From positions 1-59,438 of the forward strand of contig JBEKOB010000016.1 in assembly GCA_049522195.1 (NCBI GenBank): a stretch of DNA of 59,438 bases, read 5' to 3'. Under the pieces are notes generated by a model, which worked only from the letters and a program-made list of their open reading frames with translations, was not told the origin of the DNA and made no database searches. This DNA comes from UBA9647 sp049522195 (GTDB lineage Bacteria; Bacteroidota; Ignavibacteria; UBA10030). Positions within the stretch are counted from its first letter, which is position 1. Every line of letters begins with the position of its first letter. The position numbers and the translations under genes are program-made. Shown one piece after another: positions 8,812 through 18,285 of this stretch.

Positions 8812-9480
8812 TCAGACTGTCCCTGCGGATGAATTCGCCTTGCGCAGAATCTCCACAACTTCGTCGAATACGTGCGAAACACCGCGCATGCCGTCGATCT
8901 GGGTAAACCGGCCCGTTCTTCGGTAGTACTCTTTGATAGGCTTGGTATCGCGCAGATACACATCCAAGCGTTTCTTTGCCGTGGCGAGAGTGTCATCAGA
9001 GCGCTGGAACAATTCTCCACCGCAGTTCGGGCATTTCATCGGATTGCCTTTGAGAATCTGCCCTGAGTTGAAGATACGTCCGCACGACTTGCACACGCGG
9101 CGATCTGTCAGTCGTCTGATCACTTCATCGTGCTCCACTCTCAGACTGATAACAGCGTCCAGATGAATGCCTACTTCCAGAAACAAGCGATCGAGAGCTT
9201 CAGCCTGGGGAATCGTCCGTGGAAATCCATCCAGGATAAACCCGTGTTTCGCCACTCCCCCGGTCACAACTTCGCGAATCAAACCAATCATGATGTCGTC
9301 AGGAACGAGCGCTCCTGCATCCAGATATCCCTTTGCCTTCAAGCCGATCGGAGTCTGCTGCGTCACGGCTTCGCGCAACAAATCGCCTGTCGAAATATGA
9401 GGAATGTGAAATTTCTCAGCAAGCAGTTTTGCCTGCGTTCCTTTTCCGGACCCCGGCGGACCGAACAGGATGATACGCAT
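8812..9480 (-). CDS. adk: Adenylate kinase, zinc-LID type
   Basis: Interconverts ATP plus AMP and two ADP. The P-loop is GPPGSGKGT at residues 7-15; the AMP-binding part is STGDLLREAV and the core FILDGFPRTIPQAEAL. The LID domain has four cysteines (C130, C133, C150, C153; spacing C-x2-C-x16-C-x2-C) that should bind structural zinc, as in the long form of Gram-positive and many other bacteria. The length of 222 residues fits. It is upstream of the glycerophosphodiesterase gene in what looks like a two-gene operon. Confidence 0.96.
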   Translation of the reverse strand: MRIILFGPPGSGKGTQAKLLAEKFHIPHISTGDLLREAVTQQTPIGLKAKGYLDAGALVPDDIMIGLIREVVTGGVAKHGFILDGFPRTIPQAEALDRLFLEVGIHLDAVISLRVEHDEVIRRLTDRRVCKSCGRIFNSGQILKGNPMKCPNCGGELFQRSDDTLATAKKRLDVYLRDTKPIKEYYRRTGRFTQIDGMRGVSHVFDEVVEILRKANSSAGTV

Positions 9481-9973
9481 AGAAGAATCTTCCTAAGTTG
9501 TTCATCTCGGAGTGGATTCGGTACATAATTTGTGAGCCCAATCTAAAGAATAAAGTGACGGAGAGCAAGGTAGAGCGTTGACAACGTTCTTAGCGGCCGC
9601 GAAGCCGAGCTTCCAGGCGAATTCGCGGGAAAAGCACTCTTGCTCTCAGAGGTTACTCGCATTCCTACAAATGCAATTGACAAGGCAGGCAAAAGAGGGT
9701 AACTTAGGGCGGTTGTACACACGGCAGACTACATGGTACACTCGGAACATCTTCGAATATACACGCGCTCATGGCTGATAGAGGAATCGAACGGATCATT
9801 CGGATTGCTGTGAGGACAAAGTGATGGAACCACCATGAAGAGGAGTTGTCGGAGAGCATATTTCGAAGCGCTCTGAATTTGAACATTATGCAGGCAAGTG
9901 AATCTGTGCCGACAGAGAACCTGCACCTACTGTGAAGGGACACGATAGATTTCAGTTTGCGGAAAGTCTGGGT
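9481..9973. other. Long intergenic region between divergent adk and propeller genes
   Basis: About 490 bases with no supportable gene. The short open frames here have no recognisable sequence and no ribosome binding site. It should carry promoters for both divergent units, but I could not assign hexamers confidently. Confidence 0.5.
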
Positions 9974-11197
9974 ATGAAAAAACTGCTGTTATCTGCAGTA
10001 ATGTTCGCAATGGTCAGCTCCCCTGGCACTTTTTCACAAATGAATCCGTGGAAACGAATATTAAGCGCACAGCAGCTTGTTGCTATGGATATAGCTCCTT
10101 CCGGCGAAATCTATGCGGTATCTTTCTCAGATACCGTTTGGCGGTCTGACGACAATGCAGAGAATTGGGTTGCCCTGAGTTTTCCTGTTTCGGAAATCAC
10201 AGCTGTGCATGCGACCTCGCTTGGTACTGTCTATGTTGGAACTTGGGGACATGGCGTTTACAGATCGATGAATAACGGCAATTCGTGGACTCAAAGCGGA
10301 TCTTCAACACTTAAATTGAATCGTATTTCGTCGAATTCGAATGGAGATGTTTTCATAACTACTTTCGGCGATTCAGCACTTTACGGGTCCACAGACAACG
10401 GTACTACTTGGACTCCAAAGATCAGTGGGATGCAATTCGATGGCTACCCACTTTGGGTTGATGCGATTTTCATTGACTCGGTTGGACATGTATATGTGAG
10501 TGGAATATATCGATCTACAGATAACGGTGAGCATTGGGATTGGATTGGAATAACTCCGGGAAAAAAGTATCTAGCGCATACCTTACTTACAACGTCGGCG
10601 GGTCACATTTTCGCCGGAGGTCAAGATGGCGCCTTTCGAACTACGGATAATGGTCTAAGTTGGAGTGCCGCAGATTTCGGTACCCCTTATGGAAGCGTAC
10701 GTTCGCTGGTGGTAAATTCGAGGGGATATTTGTTCCGAGGAATGTTTGGTGGGGTCTACTTTTCGGATGATGGGGGAGGTAACTGGTACTACTACAGCTC
10801 AGGACTAACAAACCTAGAGGTATTTGATCTGGCGGTTGATTCTCGTGGCGTCCTGTATGCGGCAACCAGCGGGGGGCTGTTTCGCACTAGTTCATCGACG
10901 GTATCCGTAAATTACGATGAACTCACTCTTCCCCGCACGGTATCACTATCACAGAATTACCCAAACCCCTTTAATCCTACGACTACCATCAGGTTTGAAA
11001 TTCCCAACCTTGAATTCGTGACCCTCAAAGTCTTTGATGTGCTTGGAAGGGAAGTCGCAACGCTCGCGGATGAAGTCTTGACGCCGGGAAGCTACGAAAG
11101 AGTATTTGATGGAAACGGTTTACCGAGCGGTATCTATTTCTACAGACTCGGTTCGAGCGAGGTAGCTCAGATGAAAAAGATGCTCTTAGTGAAATAG
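9974..11197 (+). CDS. Secreted beta-propeller protein with Asp-box repeats and T9SS sorting domain
   Basis: Function unknown; a surface or secreted protein. From ATG 9974 it has 407 residues, a signal peptide (MKKLLLSAVMFAMVSSPGTFSQ), then about six Asp-box-like motifs of the form S-x-D-x-G-x-x-W (YRSMNNGNSW, YGSTDNGTTW, YRSTDNGEHW, FRTTDNGLSW and others), as in sialidase-like propellers. The last 80 residues form a type A T9SS C-terminal sorting domain with NYPNPFNPTTTIRF, LKVFDVLGREVATL, SGIYFYRL and a closing KKMLLVK. The in-frame start at 9932 would put extra residues before the signal peptide. It is 16 bases upstream of a larger paralogue. No catalytic residues of a true sialidase were recognised. 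Confidence 0.9.
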   Translation: MKKLLLSAVMFAMVSSPGTFSQMNPWKRILSAQQLVAMDIAPSGEIYAVSFSDTVWRSDDNAENWVALSFPVSEITAVHATSLGTVYVGTWGHGVYRSMNNGNSWTQSGSSTLKLNRISSNSNGDVFITTFGDSALYGSTDNGTTWTPKISGMQFDGYPLWVDAIFIDSVGHVYVSGIYRSTDNGEHWDWIGITPGKKYLAHTLLTTSAGHIFAGGQDGAFRTTDNGLSWSAADFGTPYGSVRSLVVNSRGYLFRGMFGGVYFSDDGGGNWYYYSSGLTNLEVFDLAVDSRGVLYAATSGGLFRTSSSTVSVNYDELTLPRTVSLSQNYPNPFNPTTTIRFEIPNLEFVTLKVFDVLGREVATLADEVLTPGSYERVFDGNGLPSGIYFYRLGSSEVAQMKKMLLVK

Positions 11198-11213
11198 CAG
11201 AGAGGGAAGTGAA

Positions 11214-13388
11214 ATGTCGAACATTTTCTCATCGATGTTCGTGCTGATTTGTTTCTTCGCTTCAGTGGCACCTCTGAAGGCACAAACCAATTCCTGGCAG
11301 CAAATGGATTTTGCCCAGCAGTACGGAGGGAATATAGTAGGATTGCACTTTTCACCGGATGGAACTGTCTTTGCGGATGCGTGGACGGACGGCTTGATGC
11401 GATCAACAGATAACGGCAAAACCTGGAAGCGAGTACTGCAATCTTATAGTGGATACTTCCAGATAGCATCAAGCAGCATCAACTCTATTTTCTGTATTGG
11501 AGGCAGCAGCGGAGGAGGTCTTCTCCGCTCAACTGACAAGGGGGAGTCATGGAGCTCCATTGGTCCGGTGGGTATCCACGGTTTAGCGATCAACTCGCGT
11601 GATCAAATCTTTGTCAGCGCTGCGCAGGGGCAGGCTTACAGGTCATCTGACAACGGCGTTTCGTGGACATTGATCAATAACGGCTTGCCCAATTCGTTTT
11701 CACTAGGTGAGATAGCCATCTCGCATGTGGGGACGCGTGAGACATTGTTCCTGATAGGACGGAATAATAACACTTCTGAATGTACACTTTATCGATCGAC
11801 CAACAATGGTGACGAGTGGACAGGCTTGATGACAACCCTATCCTCCATTGGTGACCTGTTTGTACACTCCAATGGTTATCTGTTCCTCACTGCCGGCTCG
11901 GGCGTCATGCGTTCGACCAACAACGGAGATTCGTGGCAAGCGATGTCAACCTACCAGCACACGGAATGGATGATATCATTCCCAGAGGGCGAAATTTGGG
12001 TTGGGGCAGACCGTCCTTCCTTTGCGACAACGGTGTTTTATCGGTCAACGGACAACGGCGAAACCTGGATTGGGTTCGATACTCTTGCGACTGGATCTCT
12101 CGAGGCCCTTAGACGAGGACCAGACGGTTCCATTTATGTGGGAACCGGGCGAACCGGTTTGTTCAAGACTACAGACAAGGGCTTAAGTTGGTCCCAAGGG
12201 AATAGCGGCTTCCCGAACACGACGACTCAAATCACTTCAATCGCAGGAACAAAAGATGGGTTTATGATAGCAGGCACGTCACAATTCGGCAGCTTCATCT
12301 CAACAAACGCTGGTGCCGATTGGATTCGTAACGACCCGGGACTTTCCTACGGAATCAGCAGTATAGCGATCCACCCGACCGGGAGGATTTTCGCGGGCTG
12401 CTCCGACTTTGCATATTTTCCATTTTCGACAGATCAGGGCAATCGTTGGAACACAGATTACGTCATCGTGAGCAGTACATTCACGATCGATGGCAATGGC
12501 AACATGTTTGGCCTTGGTCAACTTGTCGGTTCGGGAGCTGGAGTTTACCTGTCAACAGATGTCGGCCGGACTTGGACCAATCTCCACTGCCCTGGTGACT
12601 ACTTCAAGCAGATTCACGTCACACGACAGGGAACGATTGTGGTGCTGACATTTAACTCTATAATGATTGATAGAGACCACGCTAAGAATTACTACCATAC
12701 AAGAACATCAACTGATGGCGGCTCAACCTGGATCACATCTTCACCAGGGGATTCTGCGACACAAACCAATGAGTATACATCAACCAGCAACAACTTTCTT
12801 TTCGCGGGAACACAAGCAGCCATCTACCGATCGACAGACTCAGGGCACACCTGGGAGGCAACCGGCCTGACATCTCCAGCGGTGAAATCATTAGCGACAA
12901 ATTCGTCTGATGTTGTATTTGCGGGAACAGATTCAAATGGTGTGTTCTGTTCGACAAACTATGGAGTGAGTTGGGAGTCGTTGAATGCCGGGTTAGCCGA
13001 CACGGCGATTACGGCTCTCTACTGCGATGCGGATGGTTACCTCTTTGCAGGAACCTACAACAAGGGAATCTTCAGGACTGTTAAAAGAACAACTCCAGTG
13101 GACCATCAGATAGACCTGTCTCCCATCACTTTTTCTCTGCACCAGAACTATCCCAACCCCTTCAACCCGAGCACAAGAATCAGATTCCAGATTCCTCATT
13201 CCGCGTTAGTCACACTCAAAGTCTTCGACCTCCTTGGAAGAGAGGTCGCAACGCTCGTCAATGAGAAGTTGAGTTCTGGGAACTATGAGAAAACCCTGGA
13301 CGCACGCGGGTTAGCAAGTGGAGTCTATTTGTATAGGCTCACCGCTGGAACTCTCGCGCAGACAAGAAAACTATTGTTACTCAGGTGA
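11214..13388 (+). CDS. Large secreted Asp-box propeller protein with T9SS sorting domain
   Basis: Paralogue of the preceding gene, with 724 residues and roughly twice as many repeats. A signal peptide (IFSSMFVLICFFASVAPLKAQ) is followed by about 13 Asp-box-like motifs (MRSTDNGKTW, LRSTDKGESW, YRSTNNGDEW, FKTTDKGLSW, YRSTDSGHTW and others), enough for two seven-bladed propellers. It ends with the T9SS type A sorting domain (NYPNPFNPSTRIRF, LKVFDLLGREVATL, SGVYLYRL, RKLLLLR). Ribosome binding site AGAGGGAAG precedes ATG 11214. It is probably exported through the type IX system and anchored or released. The substrate or ligand is unknown. Confidence 0.9.
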   Translation: MSNIFSSMFVLICFFASVAPLKAQTNSWQQMDFAQQYGGNIVGLHFSPDGTVFADAWTDGLMRSTDNGKTWKRVLQSYSGYFQIASSSINSIFCIGGSSGGGLLRSTDKGESWSSIGPVGIHGLAINSRDQIFVSAAQGQAYRSSDNGVSWTLINNGLPNSFSLGEIAISHVGTRETLFLIGRNNNTSECTLYRSTNNGDEWTGLMTTLSSIGDLFVHSNGYLFLTAGSGVMRSTNNGDSWQAMSTYQHTEWMISFPEGEIWVGADRPSFATTVFYRSTDNGETWIGFDTLATGSLEALRRGPDGSIYVGTGRTGLFKTTDKGLSWSQGNSGFPNTTTQITSIAGTKDGFMIAGTSQFGSFISTNAGADWIRNDPGLSYGISSIAIHPTGRIFAGCSDFAYFPFSTDQGNRWNTDYVIVSSTFTIDGNGNMFGLGQLVGSGAGVYLSTDVGRTWTNLHCPGDYFKQIHVTRQGTIVVLTFNSIMIDRDHAKNYYHTRTSTDGGSTWITSSPGDSATQTNEYTSTSNNFLFAGTQAAIYRSTDSGHTWEATGLTSPAVKSLATNSSDVVFAGTDSNGVFCSTNYGVSWESLNAGLADTAITALYCDADGYLFAGTYNKGIFRTVKRTTPVDHQIDLSPITFSLHQNYPNPFNPSTRIRFQIPHSALVTLKVFDLLGREVATLVNEKLSSGNYEKTLDARGLASGVYLYRLTAGTLAQTRKLLLLR

Positions 13389-13496
13389 TATGCTGCACCA
13401 TGACCAGTCGCTCAAGGTGACCTCATGGGCGAAGGTGCATTGAGCAGGGCTGATAAGGGTCCTGTGCAGAATTGAAGACGTGGCAATACGGCGGCA

Positions 13497-14681
13497 TTAC
13501 TTTGACACCTTCGCGTGAGCAGCTTTCTGCTTCCCCGCCAAAGGCTTTTTCGCCGTGGCCGAGCGCGATTTCGACCGCTGCTCCTCGACCGCAAGCTGCC
13601 CGCAGGCGGCTTCAATATCCTCACCCGAACTGCTTCGAACCATGACCGTAATATTCGCCTTCCGCAGGGCCTGAGCGAACCGTTCCATTTTCTCCTTCGG
13701 CGTCGGTCTCAGAGTAGCTCCAAGCCCCGAGATCCCAGTGAACGCAATCGAGTGAAAAGGAATGAGATTCACTTTGCACGGTATCCGTTTCGAGAGCTTT
13801 ACAAATCTTTTGATATCATCAGCCGTGTCGTTGTATCCGTCAAACGGAATATACTCAAACGTCGGACGACGGCGTGTCTTCTGATAGTAGTATTCGAGTG
13901 CTTCGATAAGCTCATCAACGCTGAATTTTTTGGTGATGGGCATCAGGTTTGTGCGTTTTTCGCTGTCAAGAGAATGCAGCGAAAGCGCGAGCTTCACCTT
14001 CCTCCCTTCGTCCGCCATCTGCCTGATTTTATCAGCGTAGCCTGCGGTCGAGACGGTAATATGCCTGGCGCCGATGTTGAGGGACCGGTCATCGGTAATG
14101 ATATCGATGGATTTCATGACGTCATCATAATTGAGCATCGGCTCACCCATTCCCATATACACAAGATTTGTGATGCGGCGATCGGCAAGTCGTTGCGCCT
14201 GGATGACCTGATCGACAATTTCCCCTGCCGTCAGGTTGCGCAGAAACCCCATTGTCCCCGTCGCACAGAATTTGCAATCAAGCGGGCATCCGACCTGTGT
14301 CGAGACGCACAGGGTCAGGCGCTTGTCGGAGGCCGGAGAGACGTCGGGTTCATCCTCGTCCGGCTCCGAGCTATCAGGATCCGGAGCCGGGATCAGCACA
14401 CTTTCGATCATTAATCCATCGTTCAAACGGAACAAGAATTTCGTGGTTCCATCGGTCGGAGAGACACTTTTTCGTTCCAGCTCCAGACTATCCAGGCGGG
14501 CACTGGAAGCGAGCACCTCGCGGAACTCCTTCGAAATATCCGTCATTTCATCAAAGGATTCGGCCCCCTTAGCGTACATCCATGAAAAGAGCTGGGCGGC
14601 GCGATATCTCTTCTCGCCGAGGGACTCGACGAACTCCTGTAACTCCTTCAGCGCTAATCCTTTGATACTCTGCTTCTTCAA
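13497..14681 (-). CDS. rlmN: 23S rRNA A2503 / tRNA A37 C2-methyltransferase, radical SAM
   Basis: Methylates C2 of A2503 in 23S rRNA and A37 of some tRNAs by a radical SAM mechanism. The cluster motif is C132-x3-C136-x2-C139 (GCPLDCKFCATG), with MGMGEPMLNYDD, ITVSTAGYADKIR, LALSLHS and the resolving cysteine in GEDIEAACGQL near the C-terminus. It starts at TTG 14681, with no better in-frame ATG upstream. Two oddities: an acidic insertion at about residues 99-119 just before the SAM core, and a Lys/Ala-rich tail of about 25 residues after the catalytic region. The neighbouring gene on the other side is divergent. Confidence 0.95.
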   Translation of the reverse strand: MKKQSIKGLALKELQEFVESLGEKRYRAAQLFSWMYAKGAESFDEMTDISKEFREVLASSARLDSLELERKSVSPTDGTTKFLFRLNDGLMIESVLIPAPDPDSSEPDEDEPDVSPASDKRLTLCVSTQVGCPLDCKFCATGTMGFLRNLTAGEIVDQVIQAQRLADRRITNLVYMGMGEPMLNYDDVMKSIDIITDDRSLNIGARHITVSTAGYADKIRQMADEGRKVKLALSLHSLDSEKRTNLMPITKKFSVDELIEALEYYYQKTRRRPTFEYIPFDGYNDTADDIKRFVKLSKRIPCKVNLIPFHSIAFTGISGLGATLRPTPKEKMERFAQALRKANITVMVRSSSGEDIEAACGQLAVEEQRSKSRSATAKKPLAGKQKAAHAKVSK

Positions 14682-14952
14682 GGGTCTTTTCGTAAGAGAT
14701 TCCGTGACTACTCAGTGACAAGGGTACGACTCAATTAAGGTATCTCCGTTGTGCCTTTGGGTCTTCGTGTCTGCACGCTGAAGCGTTTCGGCCTCTCTGC
14801 CGAAGCAGCATAAGCTGGCGCGCAAACGTGGCGGATGTGCCGGGACATGGGACACAAAAGTACGCAAAACTGTCAAGGGGAGCAAGGACGATTGCCGAAA
14901 ACTTGCCGAGAGACACGACGGTTTCTATGCGAAATGCAGGAGGAATATGGAA

Positions 14953-14981
14953 TTGAAAACCATCGCCACTTCCGCTATATT
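14953..14981 (+). promoter_or_regulatory. Sigma-70 promoter of the phospholipase B-like gene
   Basis: TTGAAA (14953-14958), 17-base spacer, TATATT (14976-14981). Transcription would begin near 14988, upstream of ATG 15027, so the longer frame opening at 14835 cannot be the real start. The rest of the 345-base gap between rlmN and this gene shows nothing else I can support. Confidence 0.7.
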
Positions 14982-15026
14982 CAATTGGCTGTCCCACTTC
15001 CTCCCTACTCAAGAACGGAGCTTACC

Positions 15027-16418
15027 ATGAAACGCCTCTTTGGTCTCCTGCTGATTTTTGTTTCGACACTCTATGCCGGCGGTGATGATCCACGGCTGAA
15101 GAACGCCTCCCGCGAAAATAAGAACGGGTGGATCTATCTACACCTCGAAGGAACACCTGCCGAAATCGGTTTCCAGCATGGCTACCTCCTGGCACCAGAG
15201 ATTGACGATTGCATCAGGATGTTCGCATTCTATTTCGAGAAGGGATCGACGCAGAAGGACTGGAAGTTCTTCCGTGAAGCGACAGAACGCATCTTCTGGC
15301 CGAGGATCGAAAAGGAATATCAGGAGGAGCTCCAGGGAATTGCCGAAGGAATGGCGGCCCGCGGATACAAGTACGACAAGATCGATATCACAGCGCTCAA
15401 CGCGAACATCGAGCTGGCGTCGTACTATGTGCCATGGCTTGCGAACAAGATCAAGGCCGACTCACTGAACAACAAGGCCCCTGGCAAGTGCAGCGCATTC
15501 ATCGCCACAGGCAGCTACACAAAGGACGGAAAGATTGTTATCGCTCATAACAACTGGAGCGACTATGTCGTGGGCGAGCGATGGAACGTGATTGCTGATA
15601 TCGTCCCCGCCAAGGGATATCGCATATTGATGGATTGCATGCCGGGATTGATACACAGCGGCGACGATTTTGCCATCAACAGTGCCGGGATCTTGTATAC
15701 CGAGACGACGATCACCGGCTTCAAAGGATTCGACGAGGATGGCACTCCGGAGTTCATGCGAGCCCGCAAGGCAGCTCAATACGCAAGCTCGATCGACGAG
15801 TACGTGAAGATCATGACGACGAACAACACCGGTGCGTACGCGAACGATTGGCTCGTCGGCGATACCAAGACGAACGAGATAGCGCGACTCGAACTTGGCT
15901 TGAAGAACTACAGAGTGTGGAGGTCGTTTGATAGCATGTATGTGGGTTCTAATTTCCCATGTGACCCGAAGCTCACGGCAGAAGAAACGAATTTTGATCC
16001 GAATGACATGACAAATTCCGCCAACAGCCGGAAATGCCGCTGGGCTCAGCTCTCTTTTGAAAAGAAGGGGAAGATTGACGTCGAGCTTGCCAAGACCATG
16101 GAAGGAGATCACCACGATCCAATTACCGGCAAAGAATCGACAGGCGCCGGCGTTCTCTGCGGCCACATCGATACCGATCCCAAAGGGGCTCCGGAATGGA
16201 GCAACCCGCCCTTCTATCCGACGGGAGCAGTCCAGGGGAAAGTGACAACCGCTGCGCTAGCAAAGGAGATGAAGATCTGGGCAAGGATGGGGCATCCTTG
16301 CGGCGAGGATTTTCTCGCAGCGCCATTTTTCAAGAACCACCCGGAGTACACCTGGCAGGAGAAATTCCTGGTTGATATGAAGGGGAATCCGTGGACGCTG
16401 TTTGGAGCGAAGAAATAG
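15027..16418 (+). CDS. Phospholipase B-like / C45-type Ntn hydrolase, exported
   Basis: About 463 residues from ATG 15027 (GGAG ribosome binding site at 15017-15020). A signal peptide (MKRLFGLLLIFVSTLYAGG) precedes a domain of the N-terminal-nucleophile hydrolase superfamily that includes phospholipase B-like proteins and C45 acyltransferases: EGTPAEIGFQHGYLLAPEI, then GKCSAFIATG with Cys155 as the probable nucleophile exposed by self-cleavage, then IVIAHNNWSDY, IHSGDDFAINSAGI, and a C-terminus DMKGNPWTLFGAKK. It probably hydrolyses an amide or ester in the periplasm; the exact substrate is unknown. A fragment related to its C-terminus lies at 18286. Confidence 0.87.
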   Translation: MKRLFGLLLIFVSTLYAGGDDPRLKNASRENKNGWIYLHLEGTPAEIGFQHGYLLAPEIDDCIRMFAFYFEKGSTQKDWKFFREATERIFWPRIEKEYQEELQGIAEGMAARGYKYDKIDITALNANIELASYYVPWLANKIKADSLNNKAPGKCSAFIATGSYTKDGKIVIAHNNWSDYVVGERWNVIADIVPAKGYRILMDCMPGLIHSGDDFAINSAGILYTETTITGFKGFDEDGTPEFMRARKAAQYASSIDEYVKIMTTNNTGAYANDWLVGDTKTNEIARLELGLKNYRVWRSFDSMYVGSNFPCDPKLTAEETNFDPNDMTNSANSRKCRWAQLSFEKKGKIDVELAKTMEGDHHDPITGKESTGAGVLCGHIDTDPKGAPEWSNPPFYPTGAVQGKVTTAALAKEMKIWARMGHPCGEDFLAAPFFKNHPEYTWQEKFLVDMKGNPWTLFGAKK

Positions 16419-16468
16419 GAGGGCACTCGTTCTCATCTTGGATCAGCCAATGACGTGGAGAGGACAAA

Positions 16469-16504
16469 CCCCGAGCGGCTAACGCAACTCGGGGTGTTCT
16501 ATTT
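16469..16504 (+). terminator. Terminator after the phospholipase B-like gene
   Basis: Stem CCCCGAG (16469-16475) and CTCGGGG (16488-16494), followed by a T-rich stretch (TGTTCTATTT). The remaining gap up to 16734 holds a candidate promoter. Confidence 0.7.
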
Positions 16505-16689
16505 CAAGGGCGAGAGCTGCGGTAATACACCAATGGCGGGGGCGATCTATTTTGGCGAATCGGCTATCTAATCACTGCTGTTTGACCCCATTTTAACATA
16601 CGGAAGTGCCACGTTCAAAGAGGGAAACTATCCAGTCCATTGGCACGTTGTGCTGTGACAGAAGATGCCGTGATCATATGCGGAAACTG

Positions 16690-16730
16690 TATAATCAATA
16701 GTTCTGCGCAGTACTCATAAGCTAGGAGGA
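16690..16730 (+). promoter_or_regulatory. Candidate -10 element and ribosome binding site for the FAD oxidase
   Basis: A perfect TATAAT at 16690-16695 has no good -35 hexamer upstream. AGGAGGA at 16724-16730 precedes ATG 16735 and supports that start. Confidence 0.5.
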
Positions 16731-16734
16731 GACA

Positions 16735-18114
16735 ATGCCAGGCGAAGCAGTCATAGCAACATTCAAGGCTAGCCTTCGTGGAGAGTTGATTCAACCTACC
16801 GATACGGGCTACGATGAAGCCCGCAAGGTCTACAATGCAATGATTAACCGACGGCCCGCCTTAATTGCACGCTGCACAGATGTGGCGGACGTGATAACCG
16901 CAGTTCAGTTCGCCCGCGAAAACAAGATGCTCCTTTCTATCCGTGGCGGCGGTCATAATGCCGGAGGCCTCGGTGTATGCGACGACGGATTGGTCATAGA
17001 TCTCTCCCACATGAAGGGCATTCGAGTTGATCCCGTGGAGCGTACGGCGCGGGTCGAAGGTGGCTGCACGTGGGGTGACGTAGACCATGCAACTCATGCC
17101 TTTGGCCTGGCTGCACCTACTGGCATTATTTCCACCACTGGTGTCGGCGGACTCACCCTGGGCGGCGGTCTTGGTCACCTAACGCGCAGGTGCGGCCTCA
17201 CTATCGACAATCTCCTGTCCGCGGACGTGGTGCTTGCGGATGGGCGTTTCGTCACTGCCAACGCCGACAAGAACCAGGATCTCTTTTGGGCAATCCGCGG
17301 AGGCGGGGGGAACTTTGGCGTCGTCACCTCATTCCTGTTTCGGCTTCATCCCGTCCACACTGATTATGGCGGGCCGATGCTCTACGAAATGTCCGAGGCT
17401 CCCAAGATGATGGCGTGGTACCGTGAGTTCATCCGCAAAGCTCCGGAAGACCTCACCGGCTTTTTCGCCTTCCTGATTGTGCCACCGGGGCCACCGTTCC
17501 CTGTCCCTCTCCACAAAAAAACGATGTGTGGTATCGTGTGGTGCTACAGTGGACCCATGGAGAAGGCAGAGGAGATTTTCAAACCCATCCGGAGCTTTAG
17601 CCCACCGGCCTGCGATCTCGTCGGCCCGATCCCTCACACGGCGCTTCAGAGCATGTTCGATGGTCTGTATCCAACAGGTCACCAGTGGTACTGGAAAGCC
17701 GACTTCGTCAACGAATTAAGTGACGAAGCCATCGCGCTCCACATCAAATATTGCTCGAAGATTCCAACTATGCAATCGAGCATGCACCTCTACCCAATCA
17801 ACGGAGCAGCACACCGCGTTGGCAAGAGCGACACACCGTGGAGCTACCGCGACGCTACCTGGGCTCAGGTAATCGTTGGTGTGGATCCAAATCCCGCCAA
17901 CAAGGACAAGATAAGCGCGTGGGCAAAAGAGTATTGGGATGCGGTGCATCCTTACTCGGCAGGGGGTGCGTACGTGAATTTTATGATGGACGAAGGTGAG
18001 GATCGGGTGAAGGCATCCTACAAGGGGAACTATGACCGGCTCGTCGCCGTCAAGACCAAGTACGATCCGAACAACCTTTTCCGCGTGAACCAAAACATCA
18101 AACCTACTGTGTGA
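16735..18114 (+). CDS. FAD-binding oxidase, berberine-bridge (BBE/PCMH) family
   Basis: A 459-residue flavoprotein oxidoreductase of the VAO/PCMH superfamily. The FAD domain is clear: SIRGGGHNAGGLGVCDDGLVIDLS, with a His positioned for 8-alpha-histidyl FAD linkage, then GGLTLGGGLGHLTRRCGLTIDN, ADVVLADGRFV and DLFWAIRGGGGNFGVVTSF. The C-terminal BBE domain is also clear (NYDRLVAVKTKYDPNNLFRVNQNI). Members oxidise alcohols, sugars or alkaloids with O2; the substrate here is unknown. There is no signal peptide. It stands alone between two similar terminators and beside a decayed gene fragment, so it may have been inserted here. It has a strong AGGAGGA ribosome binding site. Confidence 0.93.
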   Translation: MPGEAVIATFKASLRGELIQPTDTGYDEARKVYNAMINRRPALIARCTDVADVITAVQFARENKMLLSIRGGGHNAGGLGVCDDGLVIDLSHMKGIRVDPVERTARVEGGCTWGDVDHATHAFGLAAPTGIISTTGVGGLTLGGGLGHLTRRCGLTIDNLLSADVVLADGRFVTANADKNQDLFWAIRGGGGNFGVVTSFLFRLHPVHTDYGGPMLYEMSEAPKMMAWYREFIRKAPEDLTGFFAFLIVPPGPPFPVPLHKKTMCGIVWCYSGPMEKAEEIFKPIRSFSPPACDLVGPIPHTALQSMFDGLYPTGHQWYWKADFVNELSDEAIALHIKYCSKIPTMQSSMHLYPINGAAHRVGKSDTPWSYRDATWAQVIVGVDPNPANKDKISAWAKEYWDAVHPYSAGGAYVNFMMDEGEDRVKASYKGNYDRLVAVKTKYDPNNLFRVNQNIKPTV

Positions 18115-18216
18115 GAGCATCTCAAAGTACAGCATTCGAACGTCCGGAACGCGAATCTTTGGGAAAGATCCACAAGGCGCCTAACAAGACGTTTCACCCT
18201 TTCGCACAAAGCAAAA

Positions 18217-18256
18217 GAAACCCCGAGTTGTTCTCACGGCTCGGGGTTTCTTCTTG
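18217..18256 (+). terminator. Terminator after the FAD oxidase
   Basis: An 11-base stem, GAAACCCCGAG (18217-18227) with CTCGGGGTTTC (18240-18250), followed by TTCTTGTG. Its core matches the stem of the terminator at 16469. Confidence 0.8.
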
Positions 18257-18285
18257 TGTCCCTCTCAGATAGCAGCGAGGAGTCA

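Noticed and set aside
9578..9778. 66-codon open frame in the adk-propeller gap
   Set aside because: No ribosome binding site, no protein-like composition; chance frame.
13515..14414. 299-codon open frame antisense to rlmN
   Set aside because: Mirror of a gene with intact radical SAM motifs; the translated sequence is not protein-like.
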